From WTGU01 sp965242855 (lineage in GTDB: Bacteria; Pseudomonadota; Alphaproteobacteria; UBA828): a DNA stretch of 64,000 nt. This document shows, one piece after another, positions 1 to 8,372 of this stretch. Numbering within the stretch: the first letter of the stretch is position 1; the number at the start of each line of letters is the position of its first letter. Location of the stretch: contig OZ251509.1 of NCBI GenBank assembly GCA_965242855.1, positions 1,364,001-1,428,000 on the forward strand, written 5' to 3'. Made by a program: the position numbers and the translations under genes. The notes below the pieces were generated by a model. That model saw only the letters and a program-made list of their open reading frames with translations. It ran no database searches and was not told where the DNA came from.

Positions 1-423
1 GTCTTCCCGCGAGAAATGATCCGCGTAGAGACGCCAGAGCGGTTGCACCGTGGCGTCGAACGCGCCGCCCGTGATCCGGTTGAAACGCCGGCAGTCGTCC
101 AGCAACTGCACGAGCGCGAAAGGCGGCGCCTCGAGGACGCCGAAGCGGTTGAGGCGCGAGAGCGCCGACTCCGCGCGGTAGAGGCTGAAGACCCGTTCCA
201 GGCGCGCGATCTCGTCCACGCACGAGGCGATGAGGCGCCGCGCGGCCGCGCCGTCGGGATGGTGCAGGACGATGCTTGCCTCCGCCCCGAGCGCGACGCC
301 CCGCCAGCGATGGAGCGCCGCTGCCGCCGCGGCCCGGGCGAGCGCCGGCGGCGCCAGGGAGAGGCCGGCCAGCGCGCCGGCGACCGTCAGGAAGCGGCGG
401 CGGCTCGGGCGGAGGCGCGTCAA
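1..423 (-). CDS. nosX: NosX/ApbE family FAD:protein FMN transferase (partial, C-terminus beyond window)
   Basis: Only the first 141 codons lie in the window; the gene continues past base 1. The N-terminus carries a twin-arginine-type signal (RPSRRRFLTVAGALAGLSL), so the product is exported. The following sequence (HRWRGVALGAEASIVLHH, then a region ending LFSLYRAESALSRLNR-like) matches the start of ApbE proteins. NosX-type ApbE covalently attaches FMN to NosR in the periplasm, and its place at the end of nosRZDFYL supports that role. A TTG start is proposed: it overlaps the nosL stop (TTGA), GAAGGA lies about 8 nt upstream, and no ATG or GTG fits. The missing C-terminus means the catalytic part cannot be checked. 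Confidence 0.85.
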   Translation of the reverse strand, partial: MTRLRPSRRRFLTVAGALAGLSLAPPALARAAAAAALHRWRGVALGAEASIVLHHPDGAAARRLIASCVDEIARLERVFSLYRAESALSRLNRFGVLEAPPFALVQLLDDCRRFNRITGGAFDATVQPLWRLYADHFSRED

Positions 424-992
424 TGCCCGTGTCCTTCGCCGCCGCGCGGCCGGTGGGCTGGCCTGTCGGATAGGCCGTGTTCGCCGGGGTCGTCCACGCC
501 GCCCAGGATGAACGCCTCGGGGATGTCGTCGAAGGCGACGACGCGGCCGCCGAACGAGGCGGTGAACGCATCGGCGGCCGCGCGATCGGAAAACGGCACC
601 GCCTCCGGCGCTCCCATGCCGCCGGCCCGGCCGCTTTCGATGGCGTACCAAGCGCCGCGCGCGTCGATCCAGGTGCCGGGCGCGGGCGTGTCCCAGCCGG
701 CGCGCGCGATGTCGTTGACGTAAATGGCCGCGATGTCCTTCGGCTCCTCCGGGAGCATGGTGAAGGCGATCGCGTCGCGGACCGAAGAGAACCAGATCGG
801 CCTTTCCCGACCCTTCAGGAATATCTGTCCCTTGGGGCCATGGTGATCGACGACGATCATGTTGCAATAGTGGCCGATCGCCTCGCGGGTCGGCTCGTGC
901 GGCTCCGGCGCGGCGGTCGTCTCGTCGCCATCGCAGCCCGGAGCGGCCGCCGCCAGAAGCACGATCGCCAGGAACGCGCCGCGCCCGCTCAC
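420..992 (-). CDS. nosL: NosL, copper-binding lipoprotein of nitrous oxide reductase maturation
   Basis: A 190-residue protein with a lipoprotein signal peptide (hydrophobic run, then lipobox AAPGC near residue 19) followed by HYCNMIVVDHHGPKGQIF, the Cys-x-Met copper-binding motif of NosL. NosL is a Cu(I) chaperone anchored to the periplasmic side of a membrane that delivers copper to NosDFY for assembly of the CuZ site in NosZ. The start is GTG, preceded by GGAGGGAG and overlapping the nosY stop by four bases (GTGA), which indicates coupled translation. The C-terminal tail is rich in His and Gly (GGEGHGH), which may add metal affinity. Confidence 0.92.
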   Translation of the reverse strand: MSGRGAFLAIVLLAAAAPGCDGDETTAAPEPHEPTREAIGHYCNMIVVDHHGPKGQIFLKGRERPIWFSSVRDAIAFTMLPEEPKDIAAIYVNDIARAGWDTPAPGTWIDARGAWYAIESGRAGGMGAPEAVPFSDRAAADAFTASFGGRVVAFDDIPEAFILGGVDDPGEHGLSDRPAHRPRGGEGHGH

Positions 993-1816
993 AGCTCCCT
1001 CCTGTGGAAGAGGATGGCGGCGGCGGCGAGCGGCGCGGCGGCCCAGGCCGCCATCGCCGGAAGGAGCAGCTGCGGGCCGGGCCCGACCTGCCCGGCGGCG
1101 CCCGCCATGCCCGACAGCGCGGCGACGCCGTCCGAGGCGGAAAGGTTGAACATCCGGTAGAGATCGACGGGGTTGAGCATGAGCAGCGCGGCGAAGACAT
1201 CCTCCGTGATGACGTGCTCCTCGTCGGCGACCAGCGCGCCGAGGAGAGCCATGTCGTAGAGCACGACGAAGACGAGCCAGACGGCGACCGCGATGCCGGC
1301 GGCGGTCCCCCGGTCCCGGGTCGCGACGCTGATCGCATGGCCGATCGCGACGAAGATCGCGCCGAGCAACGCGGAGGTTCCCATCATGGCGCCGAAGGCG
1401 CGCCACGCCTCCCCGTCGGCGCCTCCGCCGAACCCCGCGGCCAGCCCGGCCGCGCCGTAACCGACCGCGATCGAGAGGGCGAGAATGGCGACGTGGCCGA
1501 AGAACTTGCCGAACACCACCTGCCAGCGCGCCACCGGGCAGGCGAGCAGCAGCAGCATCGTGCCGCGCTCCACTTCGACCACGAAGGTCTCGTAGGAAAG
1601 CAGAAGCGCGATCAGCGGGATCAGGAAGACGCCGAGGCTCGACAGGCTGACCACCGTCACCGCGAGGCGGTTCTCGCCCACCGCGCCGGTCGGCGCGCTG
1701 CCGAGCAGCGCCAGGATCAGCGCCAGCGCGCCCAGAAGGAGCGTCGCCGCGAGAATCCAGCGGTTGCGGAAGCCGTCGCGGATTTCCCTGCCGGCGATGG
1801 CGAGCAGCGCGTTCAT
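989..1816 (-). CDS. nosY: NosY, ABC-2 type permease of the NosDFY complex
   Basis: A 275-residue integral membrane protein. It begins with an ABC-2 signature (MNALLAIAGREIRDGFRNRW), followed by about six hydrophobic segments, the first at residues 20-40 and the last close to the C-terminus. A ...DPVDLYR/NPVDLYRMFNL-like loop typical of NosY lies before the final helix. NosY forms the membrane part of the NosDFY complex that remodels apo-NosZ and passes sulfur and copper for the CuZ centre. The start ATG overlaps the nosF stop (ATGA), and the stop overlaps the nosL GTG. Confidence 0.92.
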   Translation of the reverse strand: MNALLAIAGREIRDGFRNRWILAATLLLGALALILALLGSAPTGAVGENRLAVTVVSLSSLGVFLIPLIALLLSYETFVVEVERGTMLLLLACPVARWQVVFGKFFGHVAILALSIAVGYGAAGLAAGFGGGADGEAWRAFGAMMGTSALLGAIFVAIGHAISVATRDRGTAAGIAVAVWLVFVVLYDMALLGALVADEEHVITEDVFAALLMLNPVDLYRMFNLSASDGVAALSGMAGAAGQVGPGPQLLLPAMAAWAAAPLAAAAILFHRREL

Positions 1817-2736
1817 GGCCGCGTGTCGTCCCCCCGGTAATGCGCGTAGAGCGCGTCGAGCGGCGGCGGACGGATTTCCGCGTCCCGCACGGCGCCGTCC
1901 AGCGCGGCGATGCGGCGCAAGAGAGCGATCGTCTCGCCGGGCGGGCAGGTGATGGCGACCGTGCGGTCGTCCGCCGGCGCGGCGAGGCCGTTTCCGAGCC
2001 GCGCCGCGACGGCGGCGGCGGCGCCGGGCGCGACGGTGACGCGCGCTTGCGCCGGCAACGCCGCCCCGGCGCGCAGCTCGTCCAGCATGCCGCAGGCCGC
2101 GAGGCGCCCGTTCTTCATGATCGCGATCCGCTCCAATCGCCGCGCCTCGACCTCGGTGAGCGTATGCGACGAGAGCAGCACCGCGGCGCCGGCGCGGGTC
2201 GCGTCGCGCAGGAGCGCGAAGAGGTCGCGCTGAAAGCCCGGGTCGAGCCCGGACGTCGGCTCGTCGAGCAGCAGCAGTCCGGGGGCGCCCAGCAGCGCCT
2301 GCGCCAGGCCGAGGCGTTGCCGCATACCCTTGGAATAGGTCCTTATGCGCCTGTCGGCGGCTTCCGAGAGGCCGACCCGCTCCAGCAGTGCGCGGCATTC
2401 GCGCGGCGGGACGCCTTTGAGGCGCGCGTAGAAGCCGAGCAACGCGCGCCCGGTCGCGTTGCCGGGGAACGTCACGTCCTCCGGCAGGAAGCCGATGCCT
2501 TTTCGCGCCTGCACGGCCCCGGGATGGGCGGCCTCCGCGCCGAAGACGCGCACCGTCCCGCTGTTCGGTCGGACGAGGCCCAGGATCAGCTTCATCAACG
2601 TCGTCTTTCCGGCGCCGTTGTGGCCGAGCAGCGCCAGACTCTCGCCGGCCTGGACGTCGAGGGTCACGGCGTCGACCGCGGCGCGCCCGCGGTAGCGCTT
2701 GGTCGCCTGCGCGATGTCGACGACGCGCGTCGTCAC
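1813..2736 (-). CDS. nosF: NosF, ABC transporter ATP-binding protein for NosZ maturation
   Basis: A 307-residue cytoplasmic ATPase with all ABC landmarks: Walker A LGHNGAGKTTLMKL, Q-loop/FLPEDVTF region, signature YSKGMRQRLGLAQALL, Walker B LLLLDEPTSGLDP and switch His in LLSSHTL. Together with NosY and NosD it drives assembly of the copper-sulfur centre of NosZ. The GTG start (VTTRVVDIAQATKRYRG) is chosen because it overlaps the nosD stop (GTGA) and begins right where homology to NosF starts. The open frame extends further upstream, but inside nosD. It belongs to the ABC-2 DrrA-like ATPase group, and the nos context settles the assignment. Confidence 0.93.
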   Translation of the reverse strand: MTTRVVDIAQATKRYRGRAAVDAVTLDVQAGESLALLGHNGAGKTTLMKLILGLVRPNSGTVRVFGAEAAHPGAVQARKGIGFLPEDVTFPGNATGRALLGFYARLKGVPPRECRALLERVGLSEAADRRIRTYSKGMRQRLGLAQALLGAPGLLLLDEPTSGLDPGFQRDLFALLRDATRAGAAVLLSSHTLTEVEARRLERIAIMKNGRLAACGMLDELRAGAALPAQARVTVAPGAAAAVAARLGNGLAAPADDRTVAITCPPGETIALLRRIAALDGAVRDAEIRPPPLDALYAHYRGDDTRP

Positions 2737-4034
2737 GCGCCGCTCTCCGCTGCGTCGGGTACGGCAAGCGCCGGCGGGCGCATGAGGGGCGCGCTGTCGA
2801 TGACGCCGCCGGGATACAGCGCCGGGAACTGCTCCTGCGACCAGCGCAACACCCGTATCGCGGGGCTGTTCAGCAACAACTTGGCGAGCGGATGGCGCCA
2901 CAGCACCTGATCGACCAGACCGTTCGGCTTGTACGGCGCGTCGGCGATGCCGTCGCCGTTCAGGTCGAACGCCGCGTTGTCGCTCCAATAGTTGCCGCGG
3001 CCTTCATGCGACCATTCCAGAAGGCGCGTCCCGACGTATTTGACCTGGGTCTCGTTGCCGACGAACGCATTGCCGCCGAAGACGTTGCGCTCCGAGCCGG
3101 CCGTGAAGTGGAGCCCCGTGCGGCAGCCTTCGAAGCGGTTGTCGCGCAGGCGGTTCTTGTTCGAGTTGTAGAGGAAGACGCATTTGGAGCCGCCCCGCCT
3201 GACGACGTTTCCTTCAATGGCGGACTCGTTGACGTAGTTGAACAGGATGCCGTGATCCCGGTCGCCTTCCGAGACGTTGCCGTGGACACGCAGGCGGCGC
3301 GAATACATCAAGGCGTAACCGACGTGGTTTCCCGTCGAGACGTTGGCGCCGATCTCGGCGTCGTTCGCGTACATGGAGTGGAAGGCGAAGCGCAGATCGC
3401 GGAACCTGTTGCCGCGAAAGACGTTGCGCGCGCTCGTGGTCACGAAGACGCCGTCCCGGCCGAAGCGGATGTCGTTGCCCTCGACGATCGTGCCGGGCGC
3501 GTTCCACAGATGGACTCCGTTGCCGCGGTCGTTCACGCGCGGGTTCCGGCCGCCGTCGATCCGGTTGCCCCGCACCGCGGCCCGCTCGGGGCCGTGCAGA
3601 TAGACGCCGAACAGGTTGTTTGAAAGCCGGTTCCCCTCGATCGACGCGCCGTCGCCCGCCTGGCCCACGAAAATCCCGGCATCCACCGCGGTGAAGTCCG
3701 TGCCGGAATTGCGGATCGTCAAGCCGCGTATGGCGACGTCGGGGGCGGCGACCTCGATCACCCGGCCGTCCCCGCCGCCGTCCACGACGGCGCCGGCCTC
3801 GCCCTGAAGCGCGAGGCGCGGCCGGTCCACCGTCACGGGCCCGCGGTGGACGCCGGGCTTCAGGAGCAGCACGTCGCCGGGCCGAGCGGCGGCGAGCGCC
3901 TCGGCGAGACGCCCGCCGCCCGGCTCCACCGTGATCGTGGCGGCGCTCCCGTCCGCCATGGGGGGCAGGCAGGAAGCCGCCGCGAGCAGCAGCCCGGCCG
4001 CGGCCGGGGCGGCCGCCCCGCGGCGCGCGCGCAT
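2733..4034 (-). CDS. nosD: NosD, periplasmic right-handed beta-helix copper-assembly protein
   Basis: A 433-residue secreted protein: a signal peptide (residues 1 to about 28, with a Cys in LLLAAASCLPP that could be a lipobox) followed by repeated beta-helix turns full of GN and N-x-F patterns (for example RGNRFRDLRFAFHSMYAND and YALMYSRRLRVHGN), as in the NosD/CASH domain family. NosD binds NosZ in the periplasm and, on top of NosFY, helps insert copper and sulfide into the CuZ site. The ATG shares one base with the nosZ stop (TGATG). Length matches the usual 420-450 residues. Confidence 0.93.
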   Translation of the reverse strand: MRARRGAAAPAAAGLLLAAASCLPPMADGSAATITVEPGGGRLAEALAAARPGDVLLLKPGVHRGPVTVDRPRLALQGEAGAVVDGGGDGRVIEVAAPDVAIRGLTIRNSGTDFTAVDAGIFVGQAGDGASIEGNRLSNNLFGVYLHGPERAAVRGNRIDGGRNPRVNDRGNGVHLWNAPGTIVEGNDIRFGRDGVFVTTSARNVFRGNRFRDLRFAFHSMYANDAEIGANVSTGNHVGYALMYSRRLRVHGNVSEGDRDHGILFNYVNESAIEGNVVRRGGSKCVFLYNSNKNRLRDNRFEGCRTGLHFTAGSERNVFGGNAFVGNETQVKYVGTRLLEWSHEGRGNYWSDNAAFDLNGDGIADAPYKPNGLVDQVLWRHPLAKLLLNSPAIRVLRWSQEQFPALYPGGVIDSAPLMRPPALAVPDAAESGA

Positions 4035-5962
4035 CACGCGGTCTTCGGTCTGACGAACATCCGACCCCGCATCTCCATGTGGAGCGCGTGGCAGAACCAT
4101 TGGCAATAGAACCAGTGGACGCCCGGCCGGTCCGCCGTGAAGGTCACCGAGGCCGTCGCCTGCGGCGCGATCTCCATGATGATGCCGTAGTTGGAAAGCG
4201 CCCACCCGTGGGTGAGGTCGTCGATGTCGTCCATGTTGGTGATGAAGACGGTGACTTCGTCGCCCTGGTCGACCGTGAACGATTCGAGGCTGAATTCGGG
4301 CGCGACGGAATACATGTATACGCGCACCTTGCTGCCGTCCCGCACCACGTTCTCGCCCCAGTCGAGGTCCACGCCGTCCCGCGCCGCCCACTTCCGGGCC
4401 TCCTCCCACACCGGGCTGTTGCGGTCCCAGACCTGCTTCGGATTGACCTTGGAGCGGTGCACGATGATGCAGTCATGCGGTTCGGCGAAGGTCGGGCTGT
4501 CGTGGACGAGCCTCATCTCGTCGCCGGAAATGTCGATCATCTGCTCGGCTTCCGGCTTCAACGGGCCGACGTTCAGGAAGCGGTCCTTGGAGAACTTGTT
4601 GAGGGAGAACAGCCACTGGCCATCGGCCTCCCTGGTCTCGCCCATGGACGTGTGGTTGTGGCCCGGCTGGTAGTGCACGTCGATCTTGTCGATGATCGGG
4701 TCGACGTCCTCGCCGTCGTATTTGCGGATCGCCGCCTCGAGATTCCACTTGGCGATCTGGCTGTCGAGGAACAGGGTCGTGTAGCAGTTGCCCCGTCCGT
4801 CGAAGGCCGTGTGCAACGGACCGAGGCCGAGTTCCGGTTCGGCGACGATGACGTCCCTGGGCTGGATCTTGTCTTCGAACAGGTCGTCCAGCCGGCGCAC
4901 GTCGATCACCGAGCAGGTCGGCGACAGCTTGCCGTTGACGACGATGTGGATGCCGTCGGGCGCGGTGTTGACGCCGTGCGGACTCGTCGGAACGGGAATG
5001 TAGCGGGTGTAGCGTGAGCCTTTCCGGCCGTCGAGCACCTTGATTCCGTTGTGGACCTCGTAGTCGCCGTTCCGCACGCCTTCCTCGATGCGCGGAACGT
5101 TGAAGACGACCGCCCAGTCGCGCTCGGCCGCCGTCATGTCCGCGAGGGTCATGCCCTTTTCGGAGTTGTAGCAGGACGACACGGCGTATTTGCCCTGGTA
5201 GTCGGCGTCCACGTTGTCGAGGTTTCCGTCGACGATGACCTGCCACGCGACCTCCATGCTGTCGCCGTCGACCGCGCTGAAGATGGCGACGTATTTGGAC
5301 GGATCGTCGAGTACGCTCCCGTCGTTGGGCAGCGGAACTTCGTGCTCGCCGTTGCAGAAGAGATAGCCGGTCCGCGGGTATTTCTGCGGTCGCATCCCGT
5401 GGATGTCGTTGGCATTCGGGATTTCGATGATCTTGTCCGGCTTCATCGTCGCGCAATCGACCCGCGCCAGTCGGGTGTTGGCCTTGTCGTTGATCCACAA
5501 ATACCGGCCGTCATAGGTGCCGTCCGTGAACGACATGTGTGGGTGGTGAGCATCGCCGTTGCTGTAGAGCCCGCCGCGGTTCTTCAGGAATTCCTTCGTC
5601 TCCTCCGTCAGCCCGTCGGTCAGGATCTTGCGGCTTTCGTTGGTGATGCCCCAGCCCGTCGCGCTTTCGGTGTTGAAGACCGGAATACGCATCAACTCGC
5701 GCATGGAAGGAACGCCGACGATCCGGATCTCGCCGGAATGGCCGCCGGACCAGAAACCGTAATATTCGTCGAGCTGGCCGGGCCCGACCGAGTCCACGGC
5801 CCGCGCCCGCCGGGGCGTCATCGCGGCGCCGGCACCGAGCCCGGCGACGCCCGCCGTCGCGGCCGTCGTTTTGCTCAATCCGGCCACCGTCGCGAGTTTC
5901 GCGGCGTTGCCGAACAGGTCGCGGCGCGTCATGCCGCTGGAATCGGGTTTCTTCCGTGTCAT
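4034..5962 (-). CDS. nosZ: NosZ, nitrous oxide reductase (clade I, Tat-exported)
   Basis: This 642-residue enzyme reduces N2O to N2, the last step of denitrification, in the periplasm. The N-terminus has a Tat signal (TRRDLFGNAAKLATVAG, residues 12-28) with probable cleavage after ARA near residue 55, the hallmark of clade I NosZ. The central beta-propeller contains the His pair DAHHPHMSFTDGTYDG, part of the CuZ ligand set. The cupredoxin domain ends with the CuA motif CQWFCHALHMEM (Cys620, Cys624, His628, Met631). GGAAGGAG precedes the ATG. It lies 41 bp after nosR and is followed by nosDFYLX with overlapping ends, so the cluster is almost certainly one transcript. Confidence 0.97.
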   Translation of the reverse strand: MTRKKPDSSGMTRRDLFGNAAKLATVAGLSKTTAATAGVAGLGAGAAMTPRRARAVDSVGPGQLDEYYGFWSGGHSGEIRIVGVPSMRELMRIPVFNTESATGWGITNESRKILTDGLTEETKEFLKNRGGLYSNGDAHHPHMSFTDGTYDGRYLWINDKANTRLARVDCATMKPDKIIEIPNANDIHGMRPQKYPRTGYLFCNGEHEVPLPNDGSVLDDPSKYVAIFSAVDGDSMEVAWQVIVDGNLDNVDADYQGKYAVSSCYNSEKGMTLADMTAAERDWAVVFNVPRIEEGVRNGDYEVHNGIKVLDGRKGSRYTRYIPVPTSPHGVNTAPDGIHIVVNGKLSPTCSVIDVRRLDDLFEDKIQPRDVIVAEPELGLGPLHTAFDGRGNCYTTLFLDSQIAKWNLEAAIRKYDGEDVDPIIDKIDVHYQPGHNHTSMGETREADGQWLFSLNKFSKDRFLNVGPLKPEAEQMIDISGDEMRLVHDSPTFAEPHDCIIVHRSKVNPKQVWDRNSPVWEEARKWAARDGVDLDWGENVVRDGSKVRVYMYSVAPEFSLESFTVDQGDEVTVFITNMDDIDDLTHGWALSNYGIIMEIAPQATASVTFTADRPGVHWFYCQWFCHALHMEMRGRMFVRPKTA

Positions 5963-6003
5963 CGATCGTTCTCCTTCCTTCGCGTCGTTCGTCGATGGCG
6001 CCG

Positions 6004-8199
6004 TCAACCGCCCGGGCCTTGTGAACGGTCCCCGACCGGGGCCGCCGCGCCGCCGGGAGGCGGGATCGGTGATGCCATGGCGCGGCGGCGCTCGCGCCGG
6101 AGGCGCCGCTGGATCATCGCCGGGCATTTGTGCGCGTCGTCGTAGAGTTCCTGGCAGTGCAGGCAGTAGAGGCACTCGTTCGGGTTGATGTGCCCGTCCG
6201 GATGGATCGCCTGCACCATGCATTCCTGGGCGCAGCGATGGCACGGCGCGCCGCATTCCTTGTGGCGCCTGAGCCATTCGAAAATCCGCAGCTTGCCGGG
6301 GATCGCGAGCGCCGCGCCGAGCGGGCAGAGATAGCGGCAGAAGAAGCGCTCGATGAAGAGGCCGATCGCCAGCAGCAGGCCGGCATAGAGCACGAACGGC
6401 CATTCCCGCACGAAACGCAGGATCACCGACGTCTTGAACGGCTCGACCTCCGACACCTCTTCGGCGAAGCCCAGCGAATAGAAGGACAGCCCGAACAGGG
6501 CGATGAAGACGACGTATTTCACGGGCCAGAGGCGCTCGTGCAGGCTCCATGGCACCGGCAGCTGGGGGACGCGGAGCAGTCGGGCGCCCTTGTTCAGAAG
6601 CTCCTGCAAGGCGCCGAAGGGGCAGAGCCAACCGCAGAACGGCCCGCGGCCCCAGAACAGCAGCGATGCCGCGACCCCGATCCAGAGCACGAAGATCAGC
6701 GGGTCCATCAGGAAGGTCTCCCACCGGAAGTCCGTGATCAGGGCGTTGGTGAAGGTCAGGACGTTGACCACGGAAAGCTGCGCCTGCGCGTAGCCGCCGA
6801 TCCAGGCCACGGTGAAGAGCAGGAAGCCCGCACGCACGGCGGTCGCCAGCCGCGGCCGCCGCGCGAACCAGTTCTGGAAGAAGAAAATGCCGGTGAGCGC
6901 GATCAGCGCAGCGGTCAACACCGAGACGTCCACCAGCTTTTCCTGCCAGACACGTCGCCACAGCGGCTCCCGGCCGTCGCCGGGCGGCGCGGCGGTGGGT
7001 GCCTCTGCGGCCGCCGGCGCGCGTTCGACGTAGCGTTCCGGCAGGACGTAGCGCAGGTCGTAGCGCAGGAAGTCCTTTTCCAGAGCGCCGACGGCGCGGT
7101 GCACCAGGAGCTCGAGCCGCCATGGCGCCGTCGGCTCGAAGGCGGCCTCTGCCGGCAGCATGAAGAGCCCGACCTCCCGGAAATCCTGGGCGTGTTCGGC
7201 CGCGACGCCGCCGAGGCGTTTGTAGTCGCGGTCGCGAAAGCGGAAACTGTTTTCGCCCTGGACGAGGCGGATGCGGTCGAAGATGCCGCCCCGCACGTAG
7301 CCGGACCCCTTGAACGAATAGAGCCCGTTGCCGGCGACGAGAATCGCGTGCCGGCCCGCGTCGAGCCGACCGGCGAGCGCGCCGTACTCGGCCTCGCCGA
7401 GGAGGCTTCGTCCGATGGCGGGCACGCTCGCGAGCGCCGTGTACAGGTCGATGAAGACGTCTTCCGGATCGTCGCTTTCGGCCCGCGCTGCGGCCTTCGC
7501 CTTGCCGGCTTCTCCGAACGCCGCGGAGACCTCGCCGACGTCGAGCACGAGCCGCCGCACCGAGCCGTCGCCGACCAGGGTGAGCCAGTCGTCGATCCCG
7601 GCGCTGTCGGTCTTCACGCGGCCGGCCGGCCGCTGTTCCGCCGCGCGGGGCGGACCGCCGAGACCCAGCGCCCGCGTCATCCCGAGGGCCGCGTGGGTGA
7701 TGGCGTCGTCGATCACCATCACCGTCACCGTCGCGCCGCTGATGATGTCGAGCGAGCGGTTTTCCGGCTCGTCCGGGCGTCCGGCCTCGCGGACGTCGCG
7801 CCCCGCATAGCCGTCGATGAACGACGTGATCCGCGCCTCCGGAATGCCGATGAGTACGATCGGCTCGGCGTGCTTGTAGAGTTTGGCGCCGGTGATCCGG
7901 CCGGCGGGGTTCATCCCGATGAGGATGTGGATCGGCTTGCCGGAATAGCCGACGGCGGCGACCACGTCGGTATTGAGAAAGACATGCCCCGCCAGATCAC
8001 CACCGCGATAGACCGGCGCCCGCGGCGGGGTTCCTTCGACGGCGCCGAAGCGGTCGGTGCCCGGCACGAGGTCGTCCGCCTCGATCGTCGCCAGCGCATC
8101 CGCGAGAAGTGACGCGGCGCCCGCCGGCGCGGCGGTCGCGAGGATGAAGTGGATCACGACCGGTGTCACCGCAAGGACAACGAGGGCCGTCCGTTTCAT
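6004..8199 (-). CDS. nosR: NosR, membrane flavo-iron-sulfur protein for N2O respiration
   Basis: A 731-residue protein needed for nos expression and for electron supply to NosZ. In order: a signal/first TM segment (residues 4-26), a periplasmic FMN-binding domain with the flavinylation motif region SGATVTVMVIDDAITHA (about residues 170-186), several TM helices from about residue 440, and cytoplasmic-side polyferredoxin motifs: CGWLCPFGALQELL, CRYLCPLGAALAIP, then CGAPCHRCAQECMVQAI and CLYCLHCQELYDDAHKC for two 4Fe-4S clusters. The start MKRTALVVLAVTPVV is chosen because it begins the signal peptide. The frame is open to 8337, but that extension would cover the regulator box at 8324. First gene of the nos unit. 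Confidence 0.95.
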   Translation of the reverse strand: MKRTALVVLAVTPVVIHFILATAAPAGAASLLADALATIEADDLVPGTDRFGAVEGTPPRAPVYRGGDLAGHVFLNTDVVAAVGYSGKPIHILIGMNPAGRITGAKLYKHAEPIVLIGIPEARITSFIDGYAGRDVREAGRPDEPENRSLDIISGATVTVMVIDDAITHAALGMTRALGLGGPPRAAEQRPAGRVKTDSAGIDDWLTLVGDGSVRRLVLDVGEVSAAFGEAGKAKAAARAESDDPEDVFIDLYTALASVPAIGRSLLGEAEYGALAGRLDAGRHAILVAGNGLYSFKGSGYVRGGIFDRIRLVQGENSFRFRDRDYKRLGGVAAEHAQDFREVGLFMLPAEAAFEPTAPWRLELLVHRAVGALEKDFLRYDLRYVLPERYVERAPAAAEAPTAAPPGDGREPLWRRVWQEKLVDVSVLTAALIALTGIFFFQNWFARRPRLATAVRAGFLLFTVAWIGGYAQAQLSVVNVLTFTNALITDFRWETFLMDPLIFVLWIGVAASLLFWGRGPFCGWLCPFGALQELLNKGARLLRVPQLPVPWSLHERLWPVKYVVFIALFGLSFYSLGFAEEVSEVEPFKTSVILRFVREWPFVLYAGLLLAIGLFIERFFCRYLCPLGAALAIPGKLRIFEWLRRHKECGAPCHRCAQECMVQAIHPDGHINPNECLYCLHCQELYDDAHKCPAMIQRRLRRERRRAMASPIPPPGGAAAPVGDRSQGPGG

Positions 8200-8323
8200 G
8201 CCATGCCGGCGCGACGGGTTCACCGAGGCGACCGGGGCGAGGATTCGCGCGACAAACCGCTCCGCCTCCAAGCGACTTGTGCATGCCGATCGGCACCGTA
8301 GCCGGCGGGTGCGGGGGGATGCC

Positions 8324-8337
8324 TTGACGCCGGTCAA
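8324..8337. promoter_or_regulatory. Crp/Fnr (Dnr/NnrR-type) binding palindrome between nosR and the ferritin-like gene
   Basis: The 14-mer TTGACGCCGGTCAA is a perfect inverted repeat with the TTGAC-N4-GTCAA layout recognised by Fnr/Dnr/NnrR regulators. It lies in the 173-bp divergent intergenic space, 125 nt upstream of the nosR ATG and 36 nt upstream of the ferritin-like ATG. A Crp/Fnr regulator with the matching recognition helix (PETLSRALAKL) is encoded less than 2 kb away. The spacing would suit activation of nosR from a start site near 8289. Confidence 0.7.
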
Positions 8338-8372
8338 GGCTCGGGGGCGGCCTGCCGCGCTCTATTCGGAGC

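Noticed and set aside
8200..8337. Longer NosR start at 8337
   Set aside because: The extra 46 residues have no homology, precede the signal peptide and would cover the Fnr-type box.
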